64,000 bases of DNA from NCBI RefSeq assembly GCF_001976065.1, contig NZ_MNAH01000005.1:73248-137247 (forward strand). Direction: 5' to 3'. Position 1 is the stretch's first letter. Each line of letters starts with the position of its first letter. Source of the stretch: Pseudomonas putida. Lineage in GTDB: Bacteria; Pseudomonadota; Gammaproteobacteria; Pseudomonadales; Pseudomonadaceae. Under the pieces are notes generated by a model. It did not search any database and had not been told where the DNA came from. It worked only from the letters and a program-made list of their open reading frames with translations. A program made the translations under genes and the position numbers. Below, one piece after another: positions 24,798 to 34,176 of this stretch.

Positions 24798-26157
24798 AGC
24801 CTTGAAGCTAAGCGAACTGACCGGCGCGCTGAATGCGCGCTTGATCGCTGCAGATGCGAGCTTCGACGGCGTCAGCATCGACAGTCGCGCCATCAAGCCG
24901 GGCCAGCTGTTCATTGCCCTGGTCGGTCCGCGTTTCGATGGTCATGACTACCTCAATGAAGTCGCGGCCAAAGGTGCCGTGGCGGCGTTGGTCGAGCGCG
25001 AAGTTCCCGACAGCACGCTGCCGCAATTGCTGGTCGCCGATACCCGTCATGCCTTGGGGCAACTGGGGGCGCTCAATCGCGCGGCGTTCACCCAGCCCGT
25101 CGCCGCCATCACCGGTTCCAGCGGCAAGACCACGGTCAAGGAGATGCTCGCTAGCATCCTGCGCACCCGCGGTCCGGTGCTGGCCACCCGCGGCAATCTG
25201 AACAACGACCTCGGCGCGCCGTTGACCCTGCTCGAGCTGGCACCGGAACACACCGCCGCCGTGATCGAGCTCGGCGCTTCGCGCCTGGGTGAAATCGCCT
25301 ACACCGTGGGCCTCACCAAGCCCCATGTGGCCATTCTCAACAATGCCGGAACCGCCCATGTCGGCGAGTTCGGCGGGCCGGAAAAAATCGTCGAGGCCAA
25401 GGGCGAAATCATTGACGGGCTGGATGCCAATGGCGTCGCCGTGCTCAATCTCGACGACAAGGCGTTCGACATCTGGAAGACCCGCGCTGGCGAGCGCAAG
25501 GTGCTGACCTTCGCCCTGAGCAATGTCAGTGCCGATTTCTACGCCAGCGACCTGTCCACCGATGCCCGTGGTTGCCCGGCGTTCAACCTGCACAGTCCTG
25601 AAGGTGAGGAGCGCGTTCAGCTGAACCTGCTCGGCACCCATAACGTCGCCAATGCCATGGCTGCCGCGGCTGGCGCCCATGCCCTGGGGGTGTCGCTGTT
25701 CGGCATCGCCACCGGCCTCGGCGCGGTACAACCGGTCAAGGGTCGTACCGTTGCGCAACTGGCCAGCAATGGCATGCGCGTGATCGATGACACTTACAAC
25801 GCGAACCCCACCTCCATGTGCGCCGCCATTGATATACTGGCCGGCTTTTCCGGTCGCACCGTTCTGGTGCTCGGGGATATCGGCGAGTTGGGCGACTGGG
25901 CGCAGCAGGGGCACCACGACGTGGGCGAATACGCCCGCGGCAAGGTTTCTGCGCTGTACGCCGTCGGGCCGATGATGGTTCACGCCGTCAATGCCTTCGG
26001 TCCACAAGGCTTTCACTTCAGCACGCAGGCTGAGCTGATCAAGGCCCTGGGGGCCGAGCAAGACACAAACACCACCATTTTGATCAAGGGCTCGCGCAGC
26101 GCCGCGATGGAAAACATCGTTGCCGCCTTGTGCGGGACCAGCCTGGAGAAACATTAA
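24790..26157 (+). CDS. murF: UDP-MurNAc-pentapeptide synthetase MurF
   Basis: This 455-residue Mur ligase attaches D-Ala-D-Ala to the tripeptide precursor. It has the P-loop ITGSSGKTTVKEML, the N-terminal substrate domain (IDSRAIKPGQLFIALVG) and DDTYNANPTSM, typical of MurF. The last base overlaps the mraY start. Confidence 0.97.
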   Translation: MLKALKLSELTGALNARLIAADASFDGVSIDSRAIKPGQLFIALVGPRFDGHDYLNEVAAKGAVAALVEREVPDSTLPQLLVADTRHALGQLGALNRAAFTQPVAAITGSSGKTTVKEMLASILRTRGPVLATRGNLNNDLGAPLTLLELAPEHTAAVIELGASRLGEIAYTVGLTKPHVAILNNAGTAHVGEFGGPEKIVEAKGEIIDGLDANGVAVLNLDDKAFDIWKTRAGERKVLTFALSNVSADFYASDLSTDARGCPAFNLHSPEGEERVQLNLLGTHNVANAMAAAAGAHALGVSLFGIATGLGAVQPVKGRTVAQLASNGMRVIDDTYNANPTSMCAAIDILAGFSGRTVLVLGDIGELGDWAQQGHHDVGEYARGKVSALYAVGPMMVHAVNAFGPQGFHFSTQAELIKALGAEQDTNTTILIKGSRSAAMENIVAALCGTSLEKH

Positions 26158-27239
26158 TGCTGCTGCTGCTAGCGGAGTATCTGCAACAGTTCTACAAAGG
26201 CTTCGCGGTCTTCCAGTACCTGACCCTGCGCGGGATCCTCGGTGTGCTGACCGCGCTGGTCTTGTCGCTGTGCTATGGCCCGTGGATGATCCGCACCCTG
26301 CAGAACCGTCAGATCGGCCAGTCCGTTCGCAATGATGGCCCGCAATCGCACCTGTCCAAGTCCGGCACCCCGACGATGGGTGGCGCGCTGATTCTGTCGT
26401 CGATCGGCGTCAGCACCCTACTGTGGGCTGACCTGACCAACCGCTATGTCTGGGTCGTCCTGTTGGTGACCCTGTTGTTCGGCGCCATCGGCTGGGTCGA
26501 CGATTACCGCAAGGTGATCGAGAAGAACTCCCGTGGCTTGCCGAGCCGCTGGAAGTACTTCTGGCAGTCGGTGTTCGGCCTCGGCGCGGCGATCTTCCTT
26601 TATATGACTGCCGCGACCCCGGTGGAAACCACCCTGATCCTGCCGATGCTCAAGGACTACAGCATCCCGCTGGGCGCGGGCTTCATCGTCCTGACGTACT
26701 TCGTGATCGTCGGTTCGAGCAACGCGGTCAACCTGACCGATGGCCTCGACGGCCTGGCGATCATGCCGACCGTGATGGTCGGTGGTGGCCTGGGGATCTT
26801 CTGCTACCTGTCGGGTAACGTGAAATTCGCCGAATACCTGCTGATCCCTTATGTACCGGGCGCGGGTGAGCTGATCGTGTTCTGCGGCGCGCTGATTGGT
26901 GCGGGCCTGGGCTTCCTCTGGTTCAACACCTACCCGGCGCAAGTCTTCATGGGTGACGTCGGCGCGCTGGCGCTGGGCGCGGCCCTGGGCACCATCGCGG
27001 TGATCGTCCGTCAGGAAATCGTCCTGTTCATCATGGGCGGCGTGTTCGTGATGGAAACACTGTCTGTCGTCATTCAGGTTGCGTCCTTTAAGCTGACCGG
27101 TCGCCGTGTGTTCCGCATGGCACCGATTCACCACCACTTTGAACTCAAGGGCTGGCCCGAGCCACGCGTGATTGTCCGCTTCTGGATCATCACCGTGATT
27201 CTCGTGCTGATCGGCCTTGCCACCCTGAAACTGAGGTAG
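26157..27239 (+). CDS. mraY: Phospho-MurNAc-pentapeptide translocase MraY
   Basis: This 360-residue, about ten-helix inner-membrane enzyme makes lipid I from UDP-MurNAc-pentapeptide and undecaprenyl phosphate. The catalytic motifs are WVDDYRK, NLTDGLDGLA and the histidine cluster IHHHFEL. The ATG at 26157 overlaps the murF TAA by one base. Confidence 0.97.
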   Translation: MLLLLAEYLQQFYKGFAVFQYLTLRGILGVLTALVLSLCYGPWMIRTLQNRQIGQSVRNDGPQSHLSKSGTPTMGGALILSSIGVSTLLWADLTNRYVWVVLLVTLLFGAIGWVDDYRKVIEKNSRGLPSRWKYFWQSVFGLGAAIFLYMTAATPVETTLILPMLKDYSIPLGAGFIVLTYFVIVGSSNAVNLTDGLDGLAIMPTVMVGGGLGIFCYLSGNVKFAEYLLIPYVPGAGELIVFCGALIGAGLGFLWFNTYPAQVFMGDVGALALGAALGTIAVIVRQEIVLFIMGGVFVMETLSVVIQVASFKLTGRRVFRMAPIHHHFELKGWPEPRVIVRFWIITVILVLIGLATLKLR

Positions 27240-27245
27240 AAACTC

Positions 27246-28592
27246 GTGTCCCTGATCGCGTCTGACCACTTCCGCATCGTTGTCGGCCTCGGCAAGAGCG
27301 GCATGTCCCTGGTTCGCTTCCTGGCGAACCGGGGCGTGGCCTTTGCGGTGGCCGATACGCGGGAAAACCCGCCGGAACTGGCCACGCTCAAGCGTGACTA
27401 CCCGCAGGTGGAAGTGCGTTGCGGCGAACTGGACGTCGAGTTCCTGTGCCGTGCCGACGAGCTCTACGTGAGCCCCGGCCTGGCGCTGGCGACCCCGGGC
27501 CTGCAGGCTGCCGCCGCCCGTGGCGTGAAATTGTCCGGCGACATCGAGCTGTTCGCGCGTAACGCGAAGGCGCCGATCGTGGCCATCAGCGGTTCCAACG
27601 CGAAGAGCACCGTGACCACCCTGGTCGGCGAGATGGCGGCGGCGGCGGGCAAGCGTGTCGCTGTTGGCGGCAATCTCGGTACGCCGGCGCTTGACCTGCT
27701 CCGCGACGACGTCGAGCTGTACGTGATGGAGCTGTCGAGTTTCCAGCTGGAAACCACCGATCAGCTCAACGCCGAAGTGGCGACCGTGCTCAACATCAGC
27801 GAAGACCACATGGACCGCTACAGCGGCCTGCCGGCCTATCACCTGGCCAAGCACCGGATCTTCCGTGGGGCAAAACAGTTCGTGGTCAATCGCCAGGACG
27901 CCCTGAGCCGGCCACTGATGGGCGAGGGCCAGCCGTGCTGGACCTTTGGCCTGACCAAGCCGGACTTCAAGTCCTTTGGTATCCGCGAAGAAGGCGGCGA
28001 GAAGTACCTGGCCTTCGAATTCCAGAACCTCATGCCGGTACGTGAATTGAAAGTTCGCGGCGCCCATAACCAGTCCAACGCCCTGGCGGCATTGGCACTT
28101 GGTCACGCCGTCGGCTTGCCGTTCGACGCCATGCTCTCGGCCCTGCGCAGCTTCGCCGGGCTCGAGCATCGTTGCCAGTGGGTCCGCGACCTCGATGGCG
28201 TGGGGTACTACAACGACTCCAAAGCCACCAACGTCGGAGCCGCGCTGGCGGCCATCGAAGGCCTGGGTGCGGACATTGACGGCAAGATCGTGCTGATCGC
28301 CGGTGGCGACGGCAAGGGTGCCGAATTCAAGGACCTGCGTGACCCGGTGGCGGCCAACTGCCGCGCCGTGATCCTCATGGGACGTGACTCCGACAAGATC
28401 GGCCAGGCTATCGGCGATGCCGTTCCGTTGATTCGTGCAAGCTCCCTGGTCGAAGCCGTCGAGCAATGCCGTGCCGCTGCGCAACCGGGCGACGTGGTAC
28501 TGCTGTCGCCGGCCTGCGCCAGTTTCGACATGTTCAAGAACTACGAAGACCGTGGTCACCAGTTCGTCCAAGCCGTGGAGGATCTGGCATGA
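27246..28592 (+). CDS. murD: UDP-MurNAc-L-Ala-D-Glu ligase MurD
   Basis: This 448-residue Mur ligase adds D-Glu to UDP-MurNAc-L-Ala. The start region is IVVGLGKSGMSLVRFL, the P-loop is ISGSNAKSTVTTL (Ala where E. coli has Gly), and the C-terminal nucleotide region contains YYNDSKATN. It starts with GTG at 27246, six bases after mraY, and overlaps ftsW by 4 bases. Confidence 0.97.
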   Translation: MSLIASDHFRIVVGLGKSGMSLVRFLANRGVAFAVADTRENPPELATLKRDYPQVEVRCGELDVEFLCRADELYVSPGLALATPGLQAAAARGVKLSGDIELFARNAKAPIVAISGSNAKSTVTTLVGEMAAAAGKRVAVGGNLGTPALDLLRDDVELYVMELSSFQLETTDQLNAEVATVLNISEDHMDRYSGLPAYHLAKHRIFRGAKQFVVNRQDALSRPLMGEGQPCWTFGLTKPDFKSFGIREEGGEKYLAFEFQNLMPVRELKVRGAHNQSNALAALALGHAVGLPFDAMLSALRSFAGLEHRCQWVRDLDGVGYYNDSKATNVGAALAAIEGLGADIDGKIVLIAGGDGKGAEFKDLRDPVAANCRAVILMGRDSDKIGQAIGDAVPLIRASSLVEAVEQCRAAAQPGDVVLLSPACASFDMFKNYEDRGHQFVQAVEDLA

Positions 28593-29806
28593 GCCTCAAA
28601 GGCATCATCAAGCCCTATCCATCGCCGCTCATCACCGGCCGCGGTATCGACCTCGACTTCCCGATGCTCGCCGGTTGCCTGGCGTTGCTCGGCCTGGGCC
28701 TGATCATGATCGCCTCGGCCTCGACCGAAGTGGCGGCCGTGCAATCGGGCAGCGCCCTGTACTACATGATTCGCCACCTGATCTACGTGGTGCTGGGCCT
28801 GGGTGCCTGCATCGTCACCATGATGATCCCGATCGCCACCTGGCAACGCCTGGGCTGGTTGATGCTGCTGGGGGCATTCGGTTTGCTGGTGATGGTGATC
28901 ATTCCGGGGATCGGCCGTGAGGTGAACGGTTCGATGCGCTGGATCGGCTTCAGTTTCTTCAACGTACAGCCTTCCGAGATCGCCAAGGTATTCGTGGTGA
29001 TCTACCTCGCCGGTTATCTGGTGCGTCGCCAGAAAGAAGTGCGTGAAAGCTGGATGGGTTTCTTCAAGCCGTTCATCGTGCTGCTGCCGATGGCGGGCCT
29101 GCTCCTGATGGAGCCGGACTTCGGTGCCACCGTCGTGATGATGGGCGCCGCGGCGGCAATGCTGTTCCTTGGTGGGGTCGGACTGTTCCGGTTTTCCCTG
29201 ATGGTAGTGCTGGCGGTCGGGGCGGTGGTGTTGCTGATTCAGATGCAGCCGTATCGAATGGCGCGTCTGACCAACTTTGCCGATCCATGGGCCGACCAGT
29301 TCGGTGCCGGCTACCAGTTGTCCCAGGCGTTGATTGCTTTCGGGCGCGGTGAATGGCTGGGCGTCGGCCTGGGCAACAGCGTGCAGAAACAGTTTTACCT
29401 GCCGGAAGCCCACACCGACTTCGTGTTCTCGGTCCTGGCCGAAGAGCTGGGTGCCGTGGGCTCGTTGTGCACGGTGGCCCTGTTCGTATTCGTCTGTATT
29501 CGCGGCATGTACATCGGCTTGTGGGCCGAGAAGGCCAAGCAGTTCTTCGCCGCCTATGTCGCCTACGGTTTGTCGTTCCTGTGGATCGGTCAATTCCTGA
29601 TCAACATCGGTGTGAACGTCGGCCTGCTGCCGACCAAGGGCCTGACTTTACCGTTTCTAAGCTATGGCGGCAGTTCGTTGGTGATCTGCTGCGCCTGTCT
29701 CGGCTTGTTGCTGCGCATCGAGTGGGAGAGTCGAACCCACCTGGGCAGCGAAGAGATGGAGTTCCATGAGAGCGACTTCGCCGAGGAGCCGAACCATGGG
29801 CGCTAA
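28589..29806 (+). CDS. ftsW: Septal peptidoglycan glycosyltransferase FtsW
   Basis: This 405-residue SEDS-family polytopic protein polymerises lipid II at the septum with FtsI. Signatures include GREVNGSMRWIGFSFFNVQP, MEPDFGATVV (conserved Asp), and the C-terminal LPTKGLTLPFLSYGGSS. About ten helices are apparent. The ATG at 28589 overlaps murD by 4 bases, and it overlaps murG by 11 bases. Confidence 0.96.
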   Translation: MSLKGIIKPYPSPLITGRGIDLDFPMLAGCLALLGLGLIMIASASTEVAAVQSGSALYYMIRHLIYVVLGLGACIVTMMIPIATWQRLGWLMLLGAFGLLVMVIIPGIGREVNGSMRWIGFSFFNVQPSEIAKVFVVIYLAGYLVRRQKEVRESWMGFFKPFIVLLPMAGLLLMEPDFGATVVMMGAAAAMLFLGGVGLFRFSLMVVLAVGAVVLLIQMQPYRMARLTNFADPWADQFGAGYQLSQALIAFGRGEWLGVGLGNSVQKQFYLPEAHTDFVFSVLAEELGAVGSLCTVALFVFVCIRGMYIGLWAEKAKQFFAAYVAYGLSFLWIGQFLINIGVNVGLLPTKGLTLPFLSYGGSSLVICCACLGLLLRIEWESRTHLGSEEMEFHESDFAEEPNHGR

Positions 29807-30866
29807 TGTATTGATCATGGCTGGCGGCACCGGGGGCCATGTGTTCCCGGCGTTGGCCTGTGCCCGAGAATTCCAGGCCCGCGGCTACACCGTGCACTGG
29901 CTGGGCACGCCGCGTGGCATCGAGAACGAGCTGGTCCCGGCCGCCGGTATCGAACTGCATCGGATCAACGCCAGCGGTTTGCGTGGCAAGGGCAAGCTGT
30001 CGCTGCTCAAGGCGCCGTTCATGTTGCTCAAATCCGTCTGGCAGGCGCGGGCGATCATTCGTCGTTTGCAGCCGGCTTGCGTGGTGGGTTTTGGCGGTTA
30101 TGTGACCGGGCCTGGTGGTGTCGCAGCCAAACTGGCCGGTGTGCCGGTGATCGTTCACGAACAGAACGCCGTTGCCGGTACCGCCAATCGGTTGCTGGTG
30201 CCGTTGGCCGCCCGAGTCTGTGAAGCGTTCCCCGACACCTTTACCCTGTCGAGCAGCCGACGGACCACCGGTAACCCGGTGCGCACCGAGCTGTTCCTGG
30301 AAACACCGCGCCCGGCCCTGGCCGGTCGCAAGGCGCGTTTGCTGATCCTGGGCGGAAGCCTGGGCGCAGAACCGTTGAACAAGCTGCTGCCTGAAGCCCT
30401 GTCGCAAGTCGCCGTCGACCTGCGTCCGGACGTGTTCCATCAGGCCGGCAAAAACCACGATGAAGTGACTGCGCAGCGCTACCTCGCGGCTGGCGTCGAG
30501 GCGCAAGTGCAGCCGTTCATCAAAGACATGGCCCAAGCCTATGGCTGGGCCGACCTGGTGGTATGTCGCGCAGGTGCGCTGACCATCAGTGAACTGGCTG
30601 CCGCCGGTCTGCCCTCGATGCTGGTGCCGTTGCCCCACGCGATCGACGATCACCAGACCCGCAACGCCGATTATTTGGCCCGTGAAGGCGCTGCCTTCCT
30701 GATGCCGCAAAGAACGACCGGCGCAGCGGATCTTGCCGCGCGCCTGACAGAGGTCCTGATGCAACCACAACGACTCAACGATATGGCCACTGCGGCCCGC
30801 CGCCTGGCCAAACCCGATGCCACCCGTAACGTGGTCGATACCTGCCTGGAGGTGGCCCATGGTTGA
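29796..30866 (+). CDS. murG: Lipid II synthase MurG
   Basis: The 356-residue GT-B glycosyltransferase transfers GlcNAc to lipid I on the cytoplasmic membrane face. The N-terminal loop is MAGGTGGHVFPALA, and the UDP-GlcNAc-binding region includes GGSLGAEPLN, RAGALTISELAAAGLPS and DDHQTRNA. It overlaps ftsW by 11 bases and murC by 8 bases. Confidence 0.97.
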   Translation: MGANVLIMAGGTGGHVFPALACAREFQARGYTVHWLGTPRGIENELVPAAGIELHRINASGLRGKGKLSLLKAPFMLLKSVWQARAIIRRLQPACVVGFGGYVTGPGGVAAKLAGVPVIVHEQNAVAGTANRLLVPLAARVCEAFPDTFTLSSSRRTTGNPVRTELFLETPRPALAGRKARLLILGGSLGAEPLNKLLPEALSQVAVDLRPDVFHQAGKNHDEVTAQRYLAAGVEAQVQPFIKDMAQAYGWADLVVCRAGALTISELAAAGLPSMLVPLPHAIDDHQTRNADYLAREGAAFLMPQRTTGAADLAARLTEVLMQPQRLNDMATAARRLAKPDATRNVVDTCLEVAHG

Positions 30867-32319
30867 GAATCAGAAAGCCATGCCGCAACCGGAAATGCGC
30901 CGCATCCGGCGCATCCACTTCGTCGGGATCGGCGGCGTGGGCATGTGCGGGATTGCCGAAGTGTTGCTGAACCTGGGCTATGAAGTGTCCGGTTCCGACC
31001 TGAAGGCTTCGCCTGTCACCGAGCGCCTGGAATCCTTCGGCGCACAGATTTTCATCGGCCACCGCGCCGAGAACGCTGCCGCCGCCGACGTGCTGGTGGT
31101 GTCGAGTGCCGTGAACACCTCCAACCCGGAAGTCGCCACCGCGCTGGAACGTCGTATTCCAGTGGTGCCCCGTGCAGAAATGCTGGCTGAGCTGATGCGC
31201 TACCGCCACGGCATCGCCGTTGCCGGTACCCACGGCAAAACCACCACCACCAGCCTGATCGCCTCGGTGTTCGCCGCCGGTGGCCTGGACCCGACGTTCG
31301 TCATCGGTGGCCGCCTGAATGCCGCGGGCACCAATGCCCAACTCGGCACCAGCCGCTACCTGATCGCCGAAGCCGACGAAAGCGACGCCAGTTTCCTGCA
31401 CCTGCAGCCGCTGGTGGCCGTGGTCACCAACATCGACGCCGATCACATGGCGACCTACGACGGTGACTTCAACAAACTGAAGAAAACCTTCGTCGAGTTC
31501 CTCCACAACCTGCCTTTCTACGGCCTGGCCGTGGTGTGCCTGGACGATCCGGTGGTGCGTGAAATCCTGCCGCTGGTCAAGCGTCCGACCGTCACCTACG
31601 GCTTCGGCGAAGACTGCGACGTGCGCGCCATCAATGTGCGCCAGCAAGGCATGCAGACCTTCTTCACGGTACTGCGCCCTGACCGCGAGCCGCTGGATGT
31701 CTCGGTGAACATGCCGGGCAACCACAACGTGCTGAACTCGCTGGCGACCATTTGCATCGCCACCGACGAAGGCGTCAGCGATGAAGCCATCGTCCAGGGC
31801 CTGTCCGGGTTCCAGGGTGTCGGCCGACGCTTCCAGGTCTACGGCGAACTGCCGGTGGACGGCGGCAATGTGATGCTGGTCGATGATTACGGTCACCACC
31901 CGACCGAAGTCGCGGCTGTGATCAAGGCCGTACGCGGTGGCTGGCCGGAGCGCCGCCTGGTGATGGTCTACCAGCCGCACCGTTACAGCCGTACCCGCGA
32001 CCTGTACGACGACTTCGTCAATGTACTGGCCGACGCCAACGTCCTGCTGCTGATGGAAGTCTACCCGGCCGGTGAAGAACCAATCCCGGGCGCCGACAGC
32101 CGCAAGCTGTGCAACAGCATCCGCCAGCGTGGCCAGCTCGATCCGATCTACATCGAGCGTGGTGTCGACCTCGCGCCGCTGGTCAAGCCGCTGTTGCGCG
32201 CTGGCGACATCCTGCTGTGCCAGGGTGCCGGCGATATCGGCGGCCTTGCACCAAAACTGTTGAAAAGTGAGTTGTTCGCCGGTGCCGTTGCCGCGCCGGA
32301 GAAGGGGAAGTTGAAATGA
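30859..32319 (+). CDS. murC: UDP-MurNAc-L-alanine ligase MurC
   Basis: This 486-residue Mur ligase catalyses the first stem-peptide addition. It shows HFVGIGGVGMCGIAEVL (UDP-binding Rossmann fold), P-loop VAGTHGKTTTTSLI and DDYGHHPTEV. The ATG at 30859 lies inside the murG end; upstream in-frame codons are discarded for lack of similarity. It overlaps ddlB by 4 bases. Confidence 0.97.
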   Translation: MVENQKAMPQPEMRRIRRIHFVGIGGVGMCGIAEVLLNLGYEVSGSDLKASPVTERLESFGAQIFIGHRAENAAAADVLVVSSAVNTSNPEVATALERRIPVVPRAEMLAELMRYRHGIAVAGTHGKTTTTSLIASVFAAGGLDPTFVIGGRLNAAGTNAQLGTSRYLIAEADESDASFLHLQPLVAVVTNIDADHMATYDGDFNKLKKTFVEFLHNLPFYGLAVVCLDDPVVREILPLVKRPTVTYGFGEDCDVRAINVRQQGMQTFFTVLRPDREPLDVSVNMPGNHNVLNSLATICIATDEGVSDEAIVQGLSGFQGVGRRFQVYGELPVDGGNVMLVDDYGHHPTEVAAVIKAVRGGWPERRLVMVYQPHRYSRTRDLYDDFVNVLADANVLLLMEVYPAGEEPIPGADSRKLCNSIRQRGQLDPIYIERGVDLAPLVKPLLRAGDILLCQGAGDIGGLAPKLLKSELFAGAVAAPEKGKLK

Positions 32320-33290
32320 CTGCTGCCTATGCCAACCTCGTCAGCACCCTCGCGCCGAAAGACTTCGGCCGTGTTGCCGTGCTGTTCGGCGGCAAGAGTG
32401 CCGAACGCGAAGTGTCCCTGAAGTCGGGCAATGCCGTCCTCGATGCGCTGCAAAGCGCAGGCGTGGACGCGTTCGGCCTCGACGTCGGCGATGACCTGCT
32501 GCAGCGTCTGCTGAACGAAAAGATCGACCGCGCCTTCATCATCCTCCACGGCCGTGGTGGTGAAGACGGCAGCATGCAGGGCCTGCTCGAGTGCCTGGGG
32601 ATTCCCTACACCGGCAGCGGCATCCTCGCCTCGGCGCTGGCCATGGACAAGCTGCGCACCAAGCAGGTCTGGCACAGCCTGGGCATTCCGACGCCACGTC
32701 ACGCGGTGCTCAGCAGCGAAGCCGATTGTATTTCGGCGGCGACGGAACTGGGCTTCCCTTTGATCGTCAAACCGGCCCATGAAGGTTCAAGTATCGGGAT
32801 GGCCAAAGTGAGTTCCGCGTCTGAATTGATCGACGCCTGGAAAGCGGCCAGTACCTACGATTCGCAAGTGTTGGTCGAGCAATGGATTCAAGGTCCGGAG
32901 TTCACCATCGCCACCCTGCGTGACCAGGTGTTGCCTCCAATCGCCCTGGGCACGACGCACAGTTTCTACGACTACGACGCCAAGTACATCGCCAACGATA
33001 CCCAGTACCGCATTCCGTGCGGCCTGGACAGCGCCAAGGAAAAGGAACTCATGGACCTCACGGCGAAAGCCTGTGAAGCGCTGGGTATCGCCGGTTGGGG
33101 CAGGGCGGATGTGATGCAGGACGCCGAGGGGCAATTCTGGTTCCTGGAAGTCAACACGGCACCGGGCATGACCGATCACAGCCTGGTGCCGATGGCGGCC
33201 CGTGCTGCCGGCCTGGATTTCCAGCAACTGGTTCTGGCCATTCTGGCCGACAGCGTTTCAGCTGCCGGCAACGAAGAGCCGCGAGGTTAA
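32316..33290 (+). CDS. ddlB: D-alanine-D-alanine ligase
   Basis: This 324-residue ATP-grasp enzyme makes D-Ala-D-Ala for MurF. It has VLFGGKSAEREVSLKSG, LHGRGGEDGSMQGLLE, the Ser-rich ATP loop (KPAHEGSSIGMAKV) and the C-terminal metal-binding EVNTAPGMTDHSL. It overlaps murC by 4 bases, and ftsQ starts 4 bases after its stop. Confidence 0.97.
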   Translation: MTAAYANLVSTLAPKDFGRVAVLFGGKSAEREVSLKSGNAVLDALQSAGVDAFGLDVGDDLLQRLLNEKIDRAFIILHGRGGEDGSMQGLLECLGIPYTGSGILASALAMDKLRTKQVWHSLGIPTPRHAVLSSEADCISAATELGFPLIVKPAHEGSSIGMAKVSSASELIDAWKAASTYDSQVLVEQWIQGPEFTIATLRDQVLPPIALGTTHSFYDYDAKYIANDTQYRIPCGLDSAKEKELMDLTAKACEALGIAGWGRADVMQDAEGQFWFLEVNTAPGMTDHSLVPMAARAAGLDFQQLVLAILADSVSAAGNEEPRG

Positions 33291-33294
33291 GACC

Positions 33295-34161
33295 ATGCAA
33301 GGCGCACAGTTGAGACATCAGCCACCCGCACCCGGCCGCAAGCCGGTGCCGCGGGGTGCCAGCCGAATGGTGGCCAAAGAGCCGATGTCCGCGCGCCTGC
33401 CGAAAGCCAACTTCGGTTTTCTCAAAGCCCTGTTCTGGCCGGTGCTGCTGGTCGCGTTGGGGTTCGGTACTTACGAAGGCGCGCAGCGTTTGTTGCCTTA
33501 CGCCGACCGGCCGATCACCAAGATCGCGGTGCAGGGTGACCTGAGCTACATCAGCCAGCAGGCGGTGCAGCAGCGAATCGCCCCGTACGTGGCGTCGAGC
33601 TTCTTCACCATCGACCTGGCGAGCATGCGCACCGAGCTTGAAACCATGCCATGGATTGCCCACGCCGAAGTGCGCAGGGTGTGGCCGGACCAGGTGGTAA
33701 TTCGCCTGGAAGAACAACTGCCGGTGGCCCGTTGGGGTGACGAATCGCTGCTGAACAACCAGGGGCAGGCGTTTACCCCACGCGAGCTGGCCAATTACGA
33801 ACACTTGCCGCAGTTGTTCGGTCCGCAGCGGGCCCAGCAGCAAGTGATGCAGCAATACCAGGTACTGAGCCAGTTGCTCAGGCCATTGGGCTTCTCGATT
33901 GCGCGCCTGGAGTTGCGCGAACGAGGCAGCTGGTTCCTGACGACCGGCCCTGGCAGTGCCGGGCCCGGGATCGAACTGCTGCTGGGACGCGGCAACCTGG
34001 TGGAAAAGATGCGCCGTTTCATTGCCATCTATGACAAGACGCTAAAAGAACAGATTACGAACATTGCGCGCATCGATCTGCGCTATGCCAACGGCCTCGC
34101 TGTTGGCTGGCGGGAACCAGTAGCGCCGACGACAGCCCAACCCGCTGTCGCAAAGAATTAA
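33295..34161 (+). CDS. ftsQ: Cell division protein FtsQ
   Basis: The 288-residue bitopic protein has a basic cytoplasmic N-terminus, one membrane helix (about 45-62, ALFWPVLLVALGFGTYEG), a POTRA domain (ITKIAVQGDLSYISQQAVQQ) and the FtsQ beta domain. It recruits FtsL/FtsB to the divisome. The start at 33295 gives the usual length; an in-frame upstream extension lies inside ddlB. Confidence 0.95.
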   Translation: MQGAQLRHQPPAPGRKPVPRGASRMVAKEPMSARLPKANFGFLKALFWPVLLVALGFGTYEGAQRLLPYADRPITKIAVQGDLSYISQQAVQQRIAPYVASSFFTIDLASMRTELETMPWIAHAEVRRVWPDQVVIRLEEQLPVARWGDESLLNNQGQAFTPRELANYEHLPQLFGPQRAQQQVMQQYQVLSQLLRPLGFSIARLELRERGSWFLTTGPGSAGPGIELLLGRGNLVEKMRRFIAIYDKTLKEQITNIARIDLRYANGLAVGWREPVAPTTAQPAVAKN

Positions 34162-34176
34162 GAAGAGGCAGGACCC

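Noticed and set aside
26418..28571. Minus-strand open frame of 717 codons across mraY-murD
   Set aside because: It is antisense to two certain genes, its composition (many His, Gln, Val, Arg) is typical of the reverse strand of high-GC genes, and it has no recognisable domain.
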